Origin: Rhodococcus tibetensis
GTDB taxonomy: Bacteria > Actinomycetota > Actinomycetes > Mycobacteriales > Mycobacteriaceae
Direction of reading: 5' to 3'
Assembly (NCBI RefSeq): GCF_024438035.1
Contig: NZ_JANFQF010000001.1
Coordinates: 434,001 to 498,000 of the forward strand
Length of the DNA stretch: 64,000 nucleotides
Each line of letters begins with the position of its first letter. Position 1 is the stretch's first letter. The notes beneath the pieces are model-generated. The model did no database searches. It was not told the DNA's origin and was given only the letters and a program-made list of their open reading frames with translations. The position numbers and the translations under genes were made by a program. Positions 10,176-19,660 of the stretch are shown one piece after another.

Positions 10176-11138
10176 ATGGGTGAACCGCAGTCGTCGGAAA
10201 CGAAGAGGTCCACAGCGAGCGGGGTGGAGATCCGAGGGGGCGGTTACCGGGCCGAGATCGCAGTCACGGGTGCCGGGTTGCGGCAACTCGAGTGCGACAC
10301 CCCGCAGGGCCCGCGGGCGCTGACCGAGACGTGGGAACTCGGGTCCCGGCCGCCGCTGTCGGCGGGATTGATCCTCGCGCCGTGGCCCAACCGGATCCGT
10401 GACGGTCATTTCGTCTTCGACGGCATCGACCACCAGCTCGAGATCACGGACACGGAGTTCGGCAACGCCAGTCACGGCTTCGTCCGCCGCCGGGACTGGC
10501 GTGTCGTCAGCCGTGCCGAGGACCGCGTCGAGATGTCGATCGATGTGGGACTTCACAAGGGCTGGCCGTATCCGCTGCGGGTCACCGTCGAATACGCGGT
10601 GGACGCGTCCGGTCTGACGGTCACCCACACCGCCACCAATACCGGGGCGATCCCGGCGCCGTTCGGCATGGGAATGCACTCGTACGTCCGGGTCGGTGAC
10701 GTTCCCCTCGACGAATGCACGCTGCACCTGTCCGCCGGCACCCGGTTGCCGCTGGACGACCGCCGCTTGCCGAACGGTGGCTCGCAGGCTGTTGCCGGCA
10801 GCGACTACGACTTCACCAGCCCCCGGCCTCTCGCCGGGGTCTCGCTCGACACGCCGTTCAGCGCGCTGGACGTCGACCCGGACGGTAGGTCCCGCCACGA
10901 ACTGCGTGCCCCGGACGGCACGGGAACCATGCTGTGGGCGGGCCGCGAGTTCGGCTGGTTACAGGCCTTCATCGCCGACCCGGCGGACGGCAAGTCCTAT
11001 CCGGGTCGCGGGCGGGCACTGGCCCTCGAACCGATGACCTGTCCGCCGGATTCCTTCAACTCCGGCATCGACCAGTTGGTGCTCGCTCCCGGGCAGCACT
11101 GGTCCGGCCGATGGGGCATGACGACGGTGGGTTCCTGA
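10176..11138 (+). CDS. Aldose 1-epimerase (mutarotase) family protein
   Basis: A 320-residue galactose-mutarotase-like beta-sandwich protein. Family features include APWPNRIRDGHF, the HGFVRRRDW segment supplying a catalytic His, GMGMHSYV with the second His, and near the C-terminus the acid region ALEPMTCPPDSFNSG that carries the catalytic Glu. The last motif is typical of bacterial aldose 1-epimerases acting on glucose or galactose, or on hexose phosphates. The ATG at 10176 lies 41 bases after the MFS gene, in a gap holding a weak GTGCCC/GGGCAC inverted repeat (10141-10146 with 10160-10165). It may be the last gene of the pdxH-MFS unit or have its own promoter. The actual sugar is unknown. 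Confidence 0.9.
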   Translation: MGEPQSSETKRSTASGVEIRGGGYRAEIAVTGAGLRQLECDTPQGPRALTETWELGSRPPLSAGLILAPWPNRIRDGHFVFDGIDHQLEITDTEFGNASHGFVRRRDWRVVSRAEDRVEMSIDVGLHKGWPYPLRVTVEYAVDASGLTVTHTATNTGAIPAPFGMGMHSYVRVGDVPLDECTLHLSAGTRLPLDDRRLPNGGSQAVAGSDYDFTSPRPLAGVSLDTPFSALDVDPDGRSRHELRAPDGTGTMLWAGREFGWLQAFIADPADGKSYPGRGRALALEPMTCPPDSFNSGIDQLVLAPGQHWSGRWGMTTVGS

Positions 11139-11575
11139 CGATCCGCTCCGCGGCGGCAAGTGTCCACAGAGTGAGACGGTGTAACACCGAATGCGCACCG
11201 TTCGATAAGTCTCGCGGGGGTTCATCTGTTGTCGCGGCCGGGTCCGGCCGATGGCACCATCCGGAGCAAGTTCGCCTCACCGCGTTCCGGGCGCGATTGT
11301 GCGTTCGAGCACTGGTGATGCCATCGGTGCAGGTAACGCCGCCTCTTCTCTGTCGGGCGACCACCGGCCGTTCATCCCGGCCGTTCGCACCGCACGAAAT
11401 ATCGGGTAGCGCAGTGGGCCGTCCGGTCTCGCCGCCATCGTCTCGTGGCATTCGGCGGCGCGGGCGGGTTCCGGCCCTTTCCGCGGACCCTCCTGCGGCA
11501 TGCGCGCTGGAGTGGGACTAGTTTCTACCTGAATGAAGTTGTTACTCATTGGTTTGAGCTTGAGAGGGATGCTTC
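11139..11575. other. 437-base upstream region of gltA
   Basis: No gene is supported here. The open frames that cross it have shadow-like composition and no ribosome sites. The last 70 bases before the citrate synthase start are noticeably richer in A and T and should contain its promoter, but I cannot point to clear -35 and -10 boxes. The rest of this long upstream space may hold regulator sites for a TCA-cycle entry gene; no obvious palindrome stands out. Confidence 0.5.
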
Positions 11576-12871
11576 GTGCCTGACAATGACACAAAGCCCA
11601 CGCTTACCTACCCTGGTGGTGAGCACACGATGTCCATTGCCAGGGCAACCGAGGGCAATGACGGTATCGAACTGGGCAAGCTGCTGGCCAGCACCGGGTA
11701 CACCACCCTGGACCCGGGTTTCGTCAATACCGCCTCCACCAGCTCCGCGATCACCTACATCGACGGTGAAAACGGAATTCTCCGCTACCGTGGTTACCCG
11801 ATCGAGCAGCTGGCCGGGAAGTCGACGTTCATCGAGGTCAGCTATCTGCTGATCTATGGTGAGCTGCCGACCGCAACGCAGCTCGAGTCGTTCACCGACC
11901 GGATTCGCCGGCACACGCTGCTGCACGAAGACCTCAAGAGGTTCTTCGACGGGTTCCCCCGCAACGCGCACCCGATGCCGGTTCTCTCCAGCGCCGTGAA
12001 CGCGCTCTCGGCGTACTACCAGGACTCCCTGGACCCGGCCGACCCCGAGCAGGTCGAACTGTCGACCATCCGGCTTCTGGCGAAACTGCCGACCATCGCG
12101 GCGTATGCGTACAAGAAGTCCGTAGGACAGCCGTTCCTGTACCCGGACAATTCGCTGAACCTCGTCGAGAACTTCCTGCGGATGACGTTCGGCTTCCCCG
12201 CGGAGCCGTACGAGATCGACCCCGAGATCGCCAAGGCACTCGACATGCTGCTGATCCTGCATGCCGACCACGAGCAGAACTGCTCGACGTCGACGGTGCG
12301 CCTCGTCGGATCCTCGGATGCCAACCTTTTCACTTCCATCTCCGGTGGCATCAACGCACTCTGGGGCCCGCTGCACGGCGGCGCCAACCAGGCAGTCCTC
12401 GAGATGCTCGACGAGATCAAGGCCAGCGGCAGCAACGCCGGCGATTTCGTTCGCAAGGTCAAGAACAAGGAAGACGGCGTGAAGCTCATGGGCTTCGGGC
12501 ACCGCGTCTACCGCAATTACGACCCGCGCGCGGCCATCGTGAAGCAGACGGCGCACACCATCCTCGACAAGCTCGGTGGCGACGACGAACTGCTCGACAT
12601 CGCGATGGCACTGGAAGAGGCAGCGCTCACCGACGACTACTTCGTCGAGCGCAAGTTGTACCCCAACGTCGACTTCTACACCGGCCTCATCTACCGAGCT
12701 ATGGGCTTCCCCACGCGCATGTTCACCGTCCTGTTCGCCATGGGCCGGTTGCCCGGGTGGATTGCGCACTGGCGGGAGATGCACGAGGATCCCGCCACGA
12801 AGATCGGCCGTCCGCGCCAGATCTACACCGGTTACACCGAGCGTGACTACAAGGACGTCACAAGTCGCTGA
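11576..12871 (+). CDS. gltA: Citrate synthase, main GltA type
   Basis: A 431-residue citrate synthase that condenses acetyl-CoA with oxaloacetate at the entry of the TCA cycle (GltA2/Rv0896 type, hexameric class with a longer N-terminus). All three catalytic residues are in place: H267 in WGPLHGGAN, H309 in MGFGHRVYR and D366 in YPNVDFYTG. The C-terminal GRLPGWIAHWREM carries the substrate arginine region. The start is GTG at 11576 with GAGAGGG upstream. It is followed 46 bases later by the FKBP isomerase gene on the same strand, and a terminator lies after that gene, so the two are probably co-transcribed. Confidence 0.96.
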   Translation: MPDNDTKPTLTYPGGEHTMSIARATEGNDGIELGKLLASTGYTTLDPGFVNTASTSSAITYIDGENGILRYRGYPIEQLAGKSTFIEVSYLLIYGELPTATQLESFTDRIRRHTLLHEDLKRFFDGFPRNAHPMPVLSSAVNALSAYYQDSLDPADPEQVELSTIRLLAKLPTIAAYAYKKSVGQPFLYPDNSLNLVENFLRMTFGFPAEPYEIDPEIAKALDMLLILHADHEQNCSTSTVRLVGSSDANLFTSISGGINALWGPLHGGANQAVLEMLDEIKASGSNAGDFVRKVKNKEDGVKLMGFGHRVYRNYDPRAAIVKQTAHTILDKLGGDDELLDIAMALEEAALTDDYFVERKLYPNVDFYTGLIYRAMGFPTRMFTVLFAMGRLPGWIAHWREMHEDPATKIGRPRQIYTGYTERDYKDVTSR

Positions 12872-12917
12872 TCTGCGATCCTGTGCCGAACCAGACAGCC
12901 CTCACCGAGGAGGACAC

Positions 12918-13280
12918 ATGACCAAGCCCGAGATCGAGTTCCAAGAGGGCCCCGCCCCGACCGACCTGGTCATCAAGGACCTGGTGGTCGGCGAAGGCGC
13001 CGAGGCCGTGCCGGGGGGCACCGTCGACGTGCACTACGTCGGTGTCGAGTTCGAATCCGGCGAAGAGTTCGACTCTTCGTGGAGCCGTGGTGAGTCCATT
13101 CAGTTCCCGCTGCGCGGCCTCATCAAGGGCTGGCAGGACGGCATCCCCGGCATGAAGGTCGGCGGACGTCGTCAGCTCACCATCCCGCCGGAGCTCGCTT
13201 ACGGCCCGGCCGGTGCCGGCCACCAGTTGTCCGGCAAGACCCTGGTGTTCGTCATCGATCTCCTGGACGCCAAGGAATAG
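12918..13280 (+). CDS. FKBP-type peptidyl-prolyl cis-trans isomerase
   Basis: A 120-residue single-domain FKBP isomerase that speeds proline isomerisation during folding. The domain starts near VIKDLVVGEGAEAVPG. It shows the usual HYVGVEFESGEEFDSSW, the substrate pocket stretch FPLRGLIKGWQDGIPGM, and RRQLTIPPELAYGPAGAG. There is no signal peptide, so it acts in the cytosol. The ATG at 12918 has the ribosome site GAGGAGGA at the right distance; the open frame further upstream is the out-of-frame shadow of gltA. It ends ten bases before a strong hairpin and lies head-to-tail behind gltA. Confidence 0.95.
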   Translation: MTKPEIEFQEGPAPTDLVIKDLVVGEGAEAVPGGTVDVHYVGVEFESGEEFDSSWSRGESIQFPLRGLIKGWQDGIPGMKVGGRRQLTIPPELAYGPAGAGHQLSGKTLVFVIDLLDAKE

Positions 13281-13296
13281 CTTCCCGCTCTGCGCG

Positions 13297-13334
13297 AGAA
13301 AGTCCCGTCTCACCTCGGTGAGGCGGGACTTTCT
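13297..13334. terminator. Bidirectional terminator overlapping the prrB stop codon
   Basis: An 18-bp inverted repeat (13297-13314 with 13317-13334, one G-T position) separated by two bases. A run of A residues precedes it and T residues end it. It serves the FKBP gene from the left and the PrrB kinase gene from the right. The kinase's stop codon (13310-13312) lies inside its left arm. Confidence 0.85.
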
Positions 13335-14680
13335 GCGTTCTGCGTCGCGGGGAGATGCGGCATCGGATGTGCATCGGCGGTGTGCAGTTCCACGACCAAC
13401 CGGGCACCGCCGAGTGGGCTGTCCTCGAAATGCGCACGTCCGCCGTGCAGCGCCGCCTGTTGAGCGACGAGCGCGAGCCCGAGTCCCGACCCGCTCCTGG
13501 TGGCGTTGGTACCGCGGTGGAACCGCTCGAACACCTGGGTCCGCTCCGCGTCCGGTACGCCCGACCCGTTGTCGTCGACCGTGATGACGGTGGCGTCGTC
13601 CACGGCTCTCAGCGTGATCCGGACCGCTGTCGCACCCCCGTGCCGGACAGCGTTGGTGATCGCATTGTCCAGTGTCAGCCGCAGTCCACCCGGCATCCCG
13701 CGGACCGTCAGCGGAGCGGCATCGACGGTGACCTGGAGTCCGGGACGGTGACGCATCGCGTCCTCGGCGGCGAGGTCGCAGATGTCGACGAGGTCGCAGT
13801 CCACGAAGTCCTCGTCGGTGGACAGTTCTCCGCGGGCAAGCCGCTCCAGATCCGACAGCGTGGATTCAACCCGGCCCTGGGCGCGGATCAGGTCGCCGAA
13901 GATTTCGCTCTGCTGCGAGGAGGTCAGGTCGTGTGTGGTGAGCACCTCGAGGTCGGTGCGCATCGCGGTCAGTGGCGTGCGCAGTTCGTGGGCGGCCACG
14001 GCGGCGAAGTCGCGCGCGGTGGCGAGCGCGGCGGTGGTGGCGTTCTGCGCCTCGGCGACATCACGGAGCATCGATTCTGCCGCAGAGGCCAGTTCGTCTG
14101 CCTCGCGAACGCCGGAGGACGCGGGCGTCAACTCCGGTTCGCGGCGAACGATGCGGCCGGTGAGGTCGACGAGGGGACGAACCGCCCGGCCGCCGAACAA
14201 CCAGCCGAGGCCGCTGGCCGCGGCAACGGCCAGGACACCGACGAGGGCCACCTGGCGCTGCTGTTCGGTGGTGACGTCTTGTGCCTCCGAGTACGGGACG
14301 GCGAGTGAAATCCGCGTTCCGAGGAAGGGTGTCGTCGCGGTGAACGCCCGGTACTCCGTGCCGCCGACGTCGACGGACTGCCACCCTGGTTCGAGGGCGG
14401 GTAGCCGGGTGGGTGTGCTCACCAGAACGGTGTCGCCGTCCGAGGATCGGATGGTGATCGCGAAGGCACCCTTGTCGCCCAGCGCGCCGAGGAACAGTCC
14501 GGCCGTCGCCGCGTTGGGGACCAGCACGTCGGACGCCGTTTCGAGCCGGCGGTCGAGTTGGGACAGATTGTTCCGGTTGATGGCGAACGCCACGAGGATG
14601 CCCAACGCCACGACGATGATGGTCGCCCCGAGCGCGGTGGCCGCCGCGACACGGGTCCGGAGGGAGAACGAGCGCTTCAC
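13310..14680 (-). CDS. prrB: Sensor histidine kinase PrrB
   Basis: A 456-residue membrane histidine kinase, the orthologue type of M. tuberculosis PrrB. A first membrane helix (about 13-35) is followed by an extracytoplasmic sensor domain (about 36-144), a second helix (about 145-164) and a HAMP region around the [17 protein letters not shown] stretch. The phospho-acceptor H232 lies in [13 protein letters not shown]. The ATPase domain has the N box [11 protein letters not shown] and G boxes DNGSGVPD and [12 protein letters not shown] at 14680 overlaps the stop of prrA by four bases, so the kinase is translated after its regulator. PrrAB controls growth and respiration genes in mycobacteria; the signal here is unknown. 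The stop lies within a terminator hairpin. Confidence 0.94.
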   Translation of the reverse strand: MKRSFSLRTRVAAATALGATIIVVALGILVAFAINRNNLSQLDRRLETASDVLVPNAATAGLFLGALGDKGAFAITIRSSDGDTVLVSTPTRLPALEPGWQSVDVGGTEYRAFTATTPFLGTRISLAVPYSEAQDVTTEQQRQVALVGVLAVAAASGLGWLFGGRAVRPLVDLTGRIVRREPELTPASSGVREADELASAAESMLRDVAEAQNATTAALATARDFAAVAAHELRTPLTAMRTDLEVLTTHDLTSSQQSEIFGDLIRAQGRVESTLSDLERLARGELSTDEDFVDCDLVDICDLAAEDAMRHRPGLQVTVDAAPLTVRGMPGGLRLTLDNAITNAVRHGGATAVRITLRAVDDATVITVDDNGSGVPDAERTQVFERFHRGTNATRSGSGLGLALVAQQAALHGGRAHFEDSPLGGARLVVELHTADAHPMPHLPATQNAESPASPR

Positions 14681-15390
14681 GACGGCTCCCGCAGCACGAA
14701 ACCGACACCGCGCACGGTGTGAAGGAGGCGCGGTTGTCCCTCGGTTTCGAACTTGCGCCGCAGATATCCGACGAAGACGTCCACCACGTTGGTGTCGGCA
14801 ACGAAGTCGTAGCCCCACACCAGTTCCAGCAGTCGTTCGCGGCTCAGGACGATACCGACGTTGCGGGCGAGGACCTCGAGGAGTTCGAACTCACGCTTGG
14901 TCAGGATCACTTCGTGGCCTGCGAGAAAAACCCTGCGTGCCGAGACGAAGATCTCGAGGGCACCGACGCGGATCGGCGGAGCCGCCGGGGCGTCACCTGC
15001 CGGGGACGTGGTGCCGTGCCGCCGCAGCATGGCCCGGATGCGGGCGATCAACTCCGCCAGGACGAACGGCTTGATCAGGTAGTCGTCTGCCCCGGACTCC
15101 AGTCCGGAGATTCGGTCGTCGACGGTGTCGCGGGCACTGAGGACGCAGATCGGGATGTCGTTGTTCATCGCGCGGAGCGCGGTCACGACACCGGTGCCGT
15201 CGATGACGGGCATGTTCATGTCCAGGACCATCGCGTCCGGACGTTGCTCGCTGACCACGCGGAGCGCGTCGGCGCCGTCGATCGCGGTGAGAACGGTGAA
15301 TCCGGACAGGCGCAGACCACGTTCGAGCGAAGTCCGCACGTCCTCGTCGTCGTCGACCACGAGAACACTGGCTGAGTCGGTGGCGGTCAC
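14677..15390 (-). CDS. prrA: Response regulator PrrA (OmpR/PhoB family)
   Basis: A 237-residue two-domain response regulator. The receiver domain carries the acidic pair in VVDDDED, the phospho-acceptor D57 in MVLDMNMP and the conserved Lys in YLIKPF near residue 107. The C-terminal winged helix (about 140-235) has the recognition segment [13 protein letters not shown] and ends in [12 protein letters not shown] at 15390 ([15 protein letters not shown]) gives the family N-terminus; the frame further upstream is not supported. It is the first gene of the prrA-prrB operon and starts 71 bases from the divergent MscS gene, so a shared regulatory region is likely. In M. tuberculosis prrAB is essential. 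Confidence 0.95.
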   Translation of the reverse strand: MTATDSASVLVVDDDEDVRTSLERGLRLSGFTVLTAIDGADALRVVSEQRPDAMVLDMNMPVIDGTGVVTALRAMNNDIPICVLSARDTVDDRISGLESGADDYLIKPFVLAELIARIRAMLRRHGTTSPAGDAPAAPPIRVGALEIFVSARRVFLAGHEVILTKREFELLEVLARNVGIVLSRERLLELVWGYDFVADTNVVDVFVGYLRRKFETEGQPRLLHTVRGVGFVLREPS

Positions 15391-15461
15391 TCCTGCATTG
15401 TGCCGTGGGGAGGGGGTGGATGGCGGTGGTCCGGCCGTGTCCGTCCGTACACTCGGGTGCG

Positions 15462-16379
15462 ATGTTGTCTTCGCTGCAGGCATTCGAACTGACCGAAACC
15501 AACCGGGACTGGCTCATACACCGACCGGCCGAGATAGCGATCTACGTGGTACTCGCGTTGATCCTGCGGTTCGCGCTGCACCGGCTGATCGAACGTATGA
15601 CCCGGCGGCGTACTCCCACCGACAAACCGGCGATGCTTCGCCCTCTGCGTGAGCGAGCGCCGAGAGGCATCAAGGAAGCAATGGTGAACGAGCGCCGAGC
15701 GCAGCGCGCCACCACCATCGGGTCGGTACTGAAGTCCGCAGTCTCGATCGTCGTTCTCATCTGGGGTGTGCTGCAGATCCTCGGGATCCTGGGGGTAAAT
15801 GTCGCCCCGTTCATCGCGTCCGCCGGTGTGATCGGTCTCGCGCTGGGATTCGGTGCGCAAAACCTCGTCCGGGACTTTCTGTCGGGCGTGTTCATGTTGC
15901 TCGAGGATCAATACGGCGTTGGCGACGTGGTCGATCTCGGTGAAGCCGTGGGAACCGTCGAGACGGTGGGCCTGCGGGTCACCACGATCCGCGACGTCAA
16001 CGGCACGCTGTGGTACTGCCGCAACGGTGAGATCGTCCGGGTGGGCAACATGAGCCAGGGTCACGCGGTTGCGGTGGTGGATCTGCCGATCGCGCACGCC
16101 GCCAACGTCCAACGGGCATGTGAGGTCGCCTTCGACGCCATCCTGGAGGCCGCGCGGAGTGATGCCATCGAAGCCGACGTGCTCGAAACGCCCGAGATGC
16201 TGGGCGTCAACGCCGTGACAGCCGAATCGGTGACGTTGCGCATCACGGCTCGCACCAGGCCGGGACGACAGTGGGCGGTTCAGCGGACGTTCGCGCGTGC
16301 GGCTCTCTCGGCGTTCGAGGAATACGACATCGATGCGCCGTACCTCTCGATCGTGTCCTCGGCCCGCGTGGACGCCTGA
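15462..16379 (+). CDS. Small-conductance mechanosensitive channel, MscS family
   Basis: A 305-residue channel protein that opens under membrane tension to release solutes after osmotic downshock. Membrane helices lie at about residues 23-38, 82-105 and 108-140. The last is the pore-lining helix with the Ala/Gly-rich pattern [17 protein letters not shown], followed by the hallmark [18 protein letters not shown]. The beta domain contains [15 protein letters not shown] and a tryptophan-containing [12 protein letters not shown]. The cytosolic alpha/beta domain ends near the C-terminus. The ATG at 15462 is chosen over the upstream frame because it gives a family-like N-terminus. It is divergent from prrA, and the photolyase gene follows 28 bases downstream in the same direction. 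Confidence 0.93.
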   Translation: MLSSLQAFELTETNRDWLIHRPAEIAIYVVLALILRFALHRLIERMTRRRTPTDKPAMLRPLRERAPRGIKEAMVNERRAQRATTIGSVLKSAVSIVVLIWGVLQILGILGVNVAPFIASAGVIGLALGFGAQNLVRDFLSGVFMLLEDQYGVGDVVDLGEAVGTVETVGLRVTTIRDVNGTLWYCRNGEIVRVGNMSQGHAVAVVDLPIAHAANVQRACEVAFDAILEAARSDAIEADVLETPEMLGVNAVTAESVTLRITARTRPGRQWAVQRTFARAALSAFEEYDIDAPYLSIVSSARVDA

Positions 16380-16407
16380 CACGGTCCACTTCAGTACCGT
16401 GGCAGGC

Positions 16408-17748
16408 ATGGACACGGCACTGGTCTGGTTCCGGCGCGACCTCAGACTCGCCGATCTTCCGACTCTGCACACCGTCGCCGAGGCGGGGGCCCGCGCGCTC
16501 GGCCTGTTCGTGCTCGATGACCGGCTACTCGGCGCTGCGGGCGGACCGCGCCGGGATTTCCTCTTCCGCAGCTTGAGTGCCCTCGACGACCAACTCGGTG
16601 GGCGGTTGCTGGTAGTGCGGGGCAATCCAGCTGAGTTGGTCCCCGCGGTTGCAGAGGCGGTGTCGGCCGGTGAGGTCCACGTGAGCGCCGACTTCGGCCC
16701 GTACGGGCGCGAGCGTGATGCGGCTGTCGCGGAGGACATCGGACTGGTCGCCACCGGATCGCCCTATGCCGTGGCGCCCGGCAGGGTCACCAAGGGGGAC
16801 GGCGAACCGTATCGAGTGTTCACTCCGTACTTCAGGCAGTGGATCGACCACGGGTGGCGTGCGCCGATCGACACCGGCGCCGCGACGGTCGACTGGATCG
16901 AACCGGACGACGTCACCGTCCGGCGGGCAGTAATCCCCGAGCCGGAATCCGAGGGTGTCGCCGCGGGGGAGTCCGAGGCGTTGCGGCGATGGACGGAATT
17001 CCTGGAGAACGAACTCGACTCCTATGACGACGCCCGCAACCGTCCCGACCTCGACGCGACGAGCCGGATGTCGGTGTATTTGAAATACGGCAACATCCAT
17101 CCCCGCACCATGCTCCGCGACCTTTCGCGCCGCCGCGGTAAGGGTGCCGAAGCGTATCGTCGCCAGCTGGCATGGCGGGACTTCTACGCCGACATTCTCT
17201 TTCAGCGGCCGGACAGCGCGCGCGGCAACTACGACCGCAAGTTCGACGCGATCCGACTCGACTCCGGTGCCGACGCCGACGAGGTGTTCGCCGCGTGGTG
17301 CGAGGGAAGAACCGGATTCCCGATCGTCGACGCGGGAATGCGTCAGCTCCGGGCGGAGGCCTGGATGCACAACCGGGTGCGGATGATCGTTGCGTCCTTC
17401 CTGGTGAAGGATCTGCACCTGCCGTGGTGGCGGGGAGCGAGGTTCTTCATGAACCGTTTGGTCGACGGCGATCTCGCCAACAATCAGCACGGGTGGCAGT
17501 GGACGGCGGGTACGGGCACGGATCCCTCGCCGTACTTCCGGGTGTTCAATCCGATTACTCAGGGCGAGAAGTTCGATCCCGACGGCTCGTACGTGCGTAA
17601 GTGGGTGCCGGAGCTGCGTGGCATCCCCGGACGGGCCGTTCATTCACTGAAAGCGCTTCGGCCCGAGGGATATCCGGAGCCGATCGTCGACCACGGACTC
17701 GAGCGGCAGGAAGCTCTCGCCCGCTACGGCGAGATCAAGGCCCTGTGA
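16408..17748 (+). CDS. phrB: Deoxyribodipyrimidine photolyase
   Basis: A 446-residue class I DNA photolyase, which uses blue light and FADH- to split cyclobutane pyrimidine dimers. The N-terminal photolyase domain (about 1-130) begins MDTALVWFRRDLRLAD. The all-helical FAD domain (about 180-440) contains LAWRDFY, GFPIVDAGMRQL, WMHNRVRM, NNQHGWQW, the FAD-binding GTGTDPSPYFRVFNP and the final VRKWVPEL. The Trp residues of the electron-transfer chain appear conserved, supporting a true photolyase rather than a cryptochrome. It shares the transcript direction of the MscS gene and overlaps the convergent MFS gene by 14 bases at its 3' end. Confidence 0.95.
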   Translation: MDTALVWFRRDLRLADLPTLHTVAEAGARALGLFVLDDRLLGAAGGPRRDFLFRSLSALDDQLGGRLLVVRGNPAELVPAVAEAVSAGEVHVSADFGPYGRERDAAVAEDIGLVATGSPYAVAPGRVTKGDGEPYRVFTPYFRQWIDHGWRAPIDTGAATVDWIEPDDVTVRRAVIPEPESEGVAAGESEALRRWTEFLENELDSYDDARNRPDLDATSRMSVYLKYGNIHPRTMLRDLSRRRGKGAEAYRRQLAWRDFYADILFQRPDSARGNYDRKFDAIRLDSGADADEVFAAWCEGRTGFPIVDAGMRQLRAEAWMHNRVRMIVASFLVKDLHLPWWRGARFFMNRLVDGDLANNQHGWQWTAGTGTDPSPYFRVFNPITQGEKFDPDGSYVRKWVPELRGIPGRAVHSLKALRPEGYPEPIVDHGLERQEALARYGEIKAL

Positions 17749-18961
17749 GTACTGGCGTTTTGCGCAGGAGAAGCCCGAGCAGAGCTGCCGCGGCCAGGAG
17801 GATGACGAGTCCGCCGTAGAGGCGGGTGGTGTCGACCAATCCCACCTTGCCGACCAAGTATCCGGCGACGAGCGCCGGGACACTGTTGGCGAGGTAGGCG
17901 ATCACGTAGATGGTCGAGAGGAGTCCCGCCCGCTCGTGGGGCGCGGCCAGAGGCATCACAGTATGAATTGTCCCCTGGAAACCGGCGCCGAAGCCGATCC
18001 CCGCGACGGCTGTTCCCGCCAGAAGAATCACAGCTGAGGACGTTTCGGCGCCGACGAGTGTGACGGCCACACCGGCGATCAGAGCAGAGGTGCCGACGAG
18101 CAGGACTTGCCGCGCCGCCACGTTGCGCAGCAGGAAGACCGTGATCGCCCCAGTTCCCGTCAGTGTCGCCACCATGATGGCACCGATCAGCGACGTGTGG
18201 ACGTCCAATGCGCTGCGGGCGAGTGAGGGGCCGAGTGACAGGTAGAAACCGCCGAGCGCCCACACGGCGATCAGGCACGGCCCGGTGAGGAGGAGCATGC
18301 CCAGAGCGGGGGACGGTACCGCGAGAGTCGGGCGCATCGAGGCCAGCGCGCCCTGCTGCCGGACGGCAGTTTCTGGTGCCGCCCAGATACCCAGGGTCTC
18401 GAGGGCGAAGAGCGCGAGGAAGACGAGGAACACGGTGCTGGTCGGACGCGGAAGGTGCTCGCTGATCAGACTCGATCCGATGGCGCCGAAGGCGAGACCC
18501 ACTGTGGGCGCGATGCTGTTGACGGTGGAACCGCGGCCGGGCCTGCGCTCGAGGTCGATGAGGGTGGATCCGAGCGCGCTGATTGCGGCGCCGGTCGCAA
18601 AGCCCTGCACTACCCGGGCTGTCAGGAGCAGTCCGAGGCCCTCAGCTGAGGCGAACATGGCCATCGCGACCACCTCGAACGTCAGAGCAGTGACGAGAAC
18701 GGGGCGTCTGCCGATGTAGTCCGAGAGCGAGCCGACGGTGAGCAGCGCCAGGAGCAGACTGACAGCGTAGATTCCGAAGACCAAGGTGGATTGCAGGGAC
18801 GAGAATCCCCACTGGCTCTGGTAGACCTCGTAGAGGGGCGTCGGTGCAGCGGACGCGCCGAGCAGGGTGGCGATCACTACGGCGACGAGGGTGAAGGCGG
18901 CGCCGCGACGCAGTTCGGGTCGCGACTTCGGTAGTGCGTCGGGTGCGGCAAGGATCGTCAT
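17735..18961 (-). CDS. MFS drug/metabolite transporter under TetR control
   Basis: A 408-residue major facilitator transporter with 12 predicted helices. Landmarks are the loop 2-3 motif GSLSDYIGRRPVLV and the helix 5 region GFATGAAISALGSTLID, a pattern seen in drug-exporting members of the family. It is divergent from a TetR-family repressor gene, with a perfect 8-bp-arm palindrome in between, which is the classic arrangement of an inducible efflux pump. The ATG at 18961 follows GGGAGTACTAC. The 3' end overlaps the photolyase gene by 14 bases in convergent orientation. The exported compound is unknown. Confidence 0.9.
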   Translation of the reverse strand: MTILAAPDALPKSRPELRRGAAFTLVAVVIATLLGASAAPTPLYEVYQSQWGFSSLQSTLVFGIYAVSLLLALLTVGSLSDYIGRRPVLVTALTFEVVAMAMFASAEGLGLLLTARVVQGFATGAAISALGSTLIDLERRPGRGSTVNSIAPTVGLAFGAIGSSLISEHLPRPTSTVFLVFLALFALETLGIWAAPETAVRQQGALASMRPTLAVPSPALGMLLLTGPCLIAVWALGGFYLSLGPSLARSALDVHTSLIGAIMVATLTGTGAITVFLLRNVAARQVLLVGTSALIAGVAVTLVGAETSSAVILLAGTAVAGIGFGAGFQGTIHTVMPLAAPHERAGLLSTIYVIAYLANSVPALVAGYLVGKVGLVDTTRLYGGLVILLAAAALLGLLLRKTPVLTGP

Positions 18962-18978
18962 GTAGTACTCCCAGCTTT

Positions 18979-18997
18979 AAAGCAAAGCATTTGCTTT
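18979..18997. promoter_or_regulatory. Probable TetR operator between the MFS and tetR genes
   Basis: A perfect inverted repeat with 8-base arms AAAGCAAA and TTTGCTTT (18979-18986 and 18990-18997) and a 3-base centre. On the MFS side it lies directly upstream of the -10-like TTTAAA, so a bound repressor would block that promoter. It is the only strong palindrome in the 93-base divergent gap. A related half-site, AATGCAAAG, occurs near 19025. Confidence 0.7.
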
Positions 18998-19054
18998 TAT
19001 GAAGCTACGCTGCCGTCGTCCTTAATGCAAAGAATGCGCGTTAGTATGGAGTTC

Positions 19055-19639
19055 ATGAGCCCCGTTCCAGGTCCACGCCCCGGTGGTCGCAGCGCCCGTA
19101 TCCAGCAGGCGGTGCACGCGTCCACCCGCAAACTGCTTCAGGAACGCGGCCGGGCCGAGATCACCGTGCCGATGATCGCCGCCGACGCCGGGGTCACCCC
19201 GTCCACCATCTACCGGCGGTGGGGCGACATCACCGAGGTGTTCGCCGACGTGGCGATCGAGCGACTGCGACCCGAGACGCCCCCGCGGGAGACCGGCAGT
19301 GTGCGCGGTGACCTTGTTGCCTGGGCCCAGGAGTATCTCGAGGAGATGTCCTCGCCGGTGGGCCGGGACGCACTGCGCGACATCGTGATGAGCGGTGACG
19401 AGGCCCGCCCCGACAACGACACCAAGCAGAACAAGTGTGCTGGCTTCTGCCGGATCCAGATCGACACGATTCTGCACCGCGACGAAAGTTTCTCGGCCAC
19501 GCCAGGCGTCACCGAGCGGGTGATCGACCACGTGGTCGCACCGATCGTCTACCGCATCCTGTTCGATCAGGATCCGCTCGCCGAGGATCGCATCGAAGCG
19601 CTGGTGGACTCAGCCCTCGACGCGGCCGTTCACGCCTGA
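19055..19639 (+). CDS. TetR-family transcriptional repressor
   Basis: A 194-residue TetR regulator. The N-terminal helix-turn-helix domain (about residues 10-60) contains RIQQAVHASTRKLLQERGRAEITVPMIAADAGVTPSTIYRRWGD, with the recognition helix in the VTPSTIYRRWG part. The rest is a helical ligand-binding and dimerisation domain. Start codons at 19025, 19046 and 19055 are all in frame. I prefer 19055 because GGAG lies a few bases ahead and the product begins at the usual distance before the DNA-binding domain. The divergent MFS gene and the palindrome between them make it the likely repressor of that transporter and of itself. Confidence 0.9.
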   Translation: MSPVPGPRPGGRSARIQQAVHASTRKLLQERGRAEITVPMIAADAGVTPSTIYRRWGDITEVFADVAIERLRPETPPRETGSVRGDLVAWAQEYLEEMSSPVGRDALRDIVMSGDEARPDNDTKQNKCAGFCRIQIDTILHRDESFSATPGVTERVIDHVVAPIVYRILFDQDPLAEDRIEALVDSALDAAVHA

Positions 19640-19660
19640 GGCACGTTCACGCCGGAGACC

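Noticed and set aside
12576-12917. N-terminal extension of the FKBP protein to 234 residues
   Set aside because: The extra residues are the out-of-frame reading of gltA. The ATG at 12918 has a strong ribosome site and gives a full FKBP domain.
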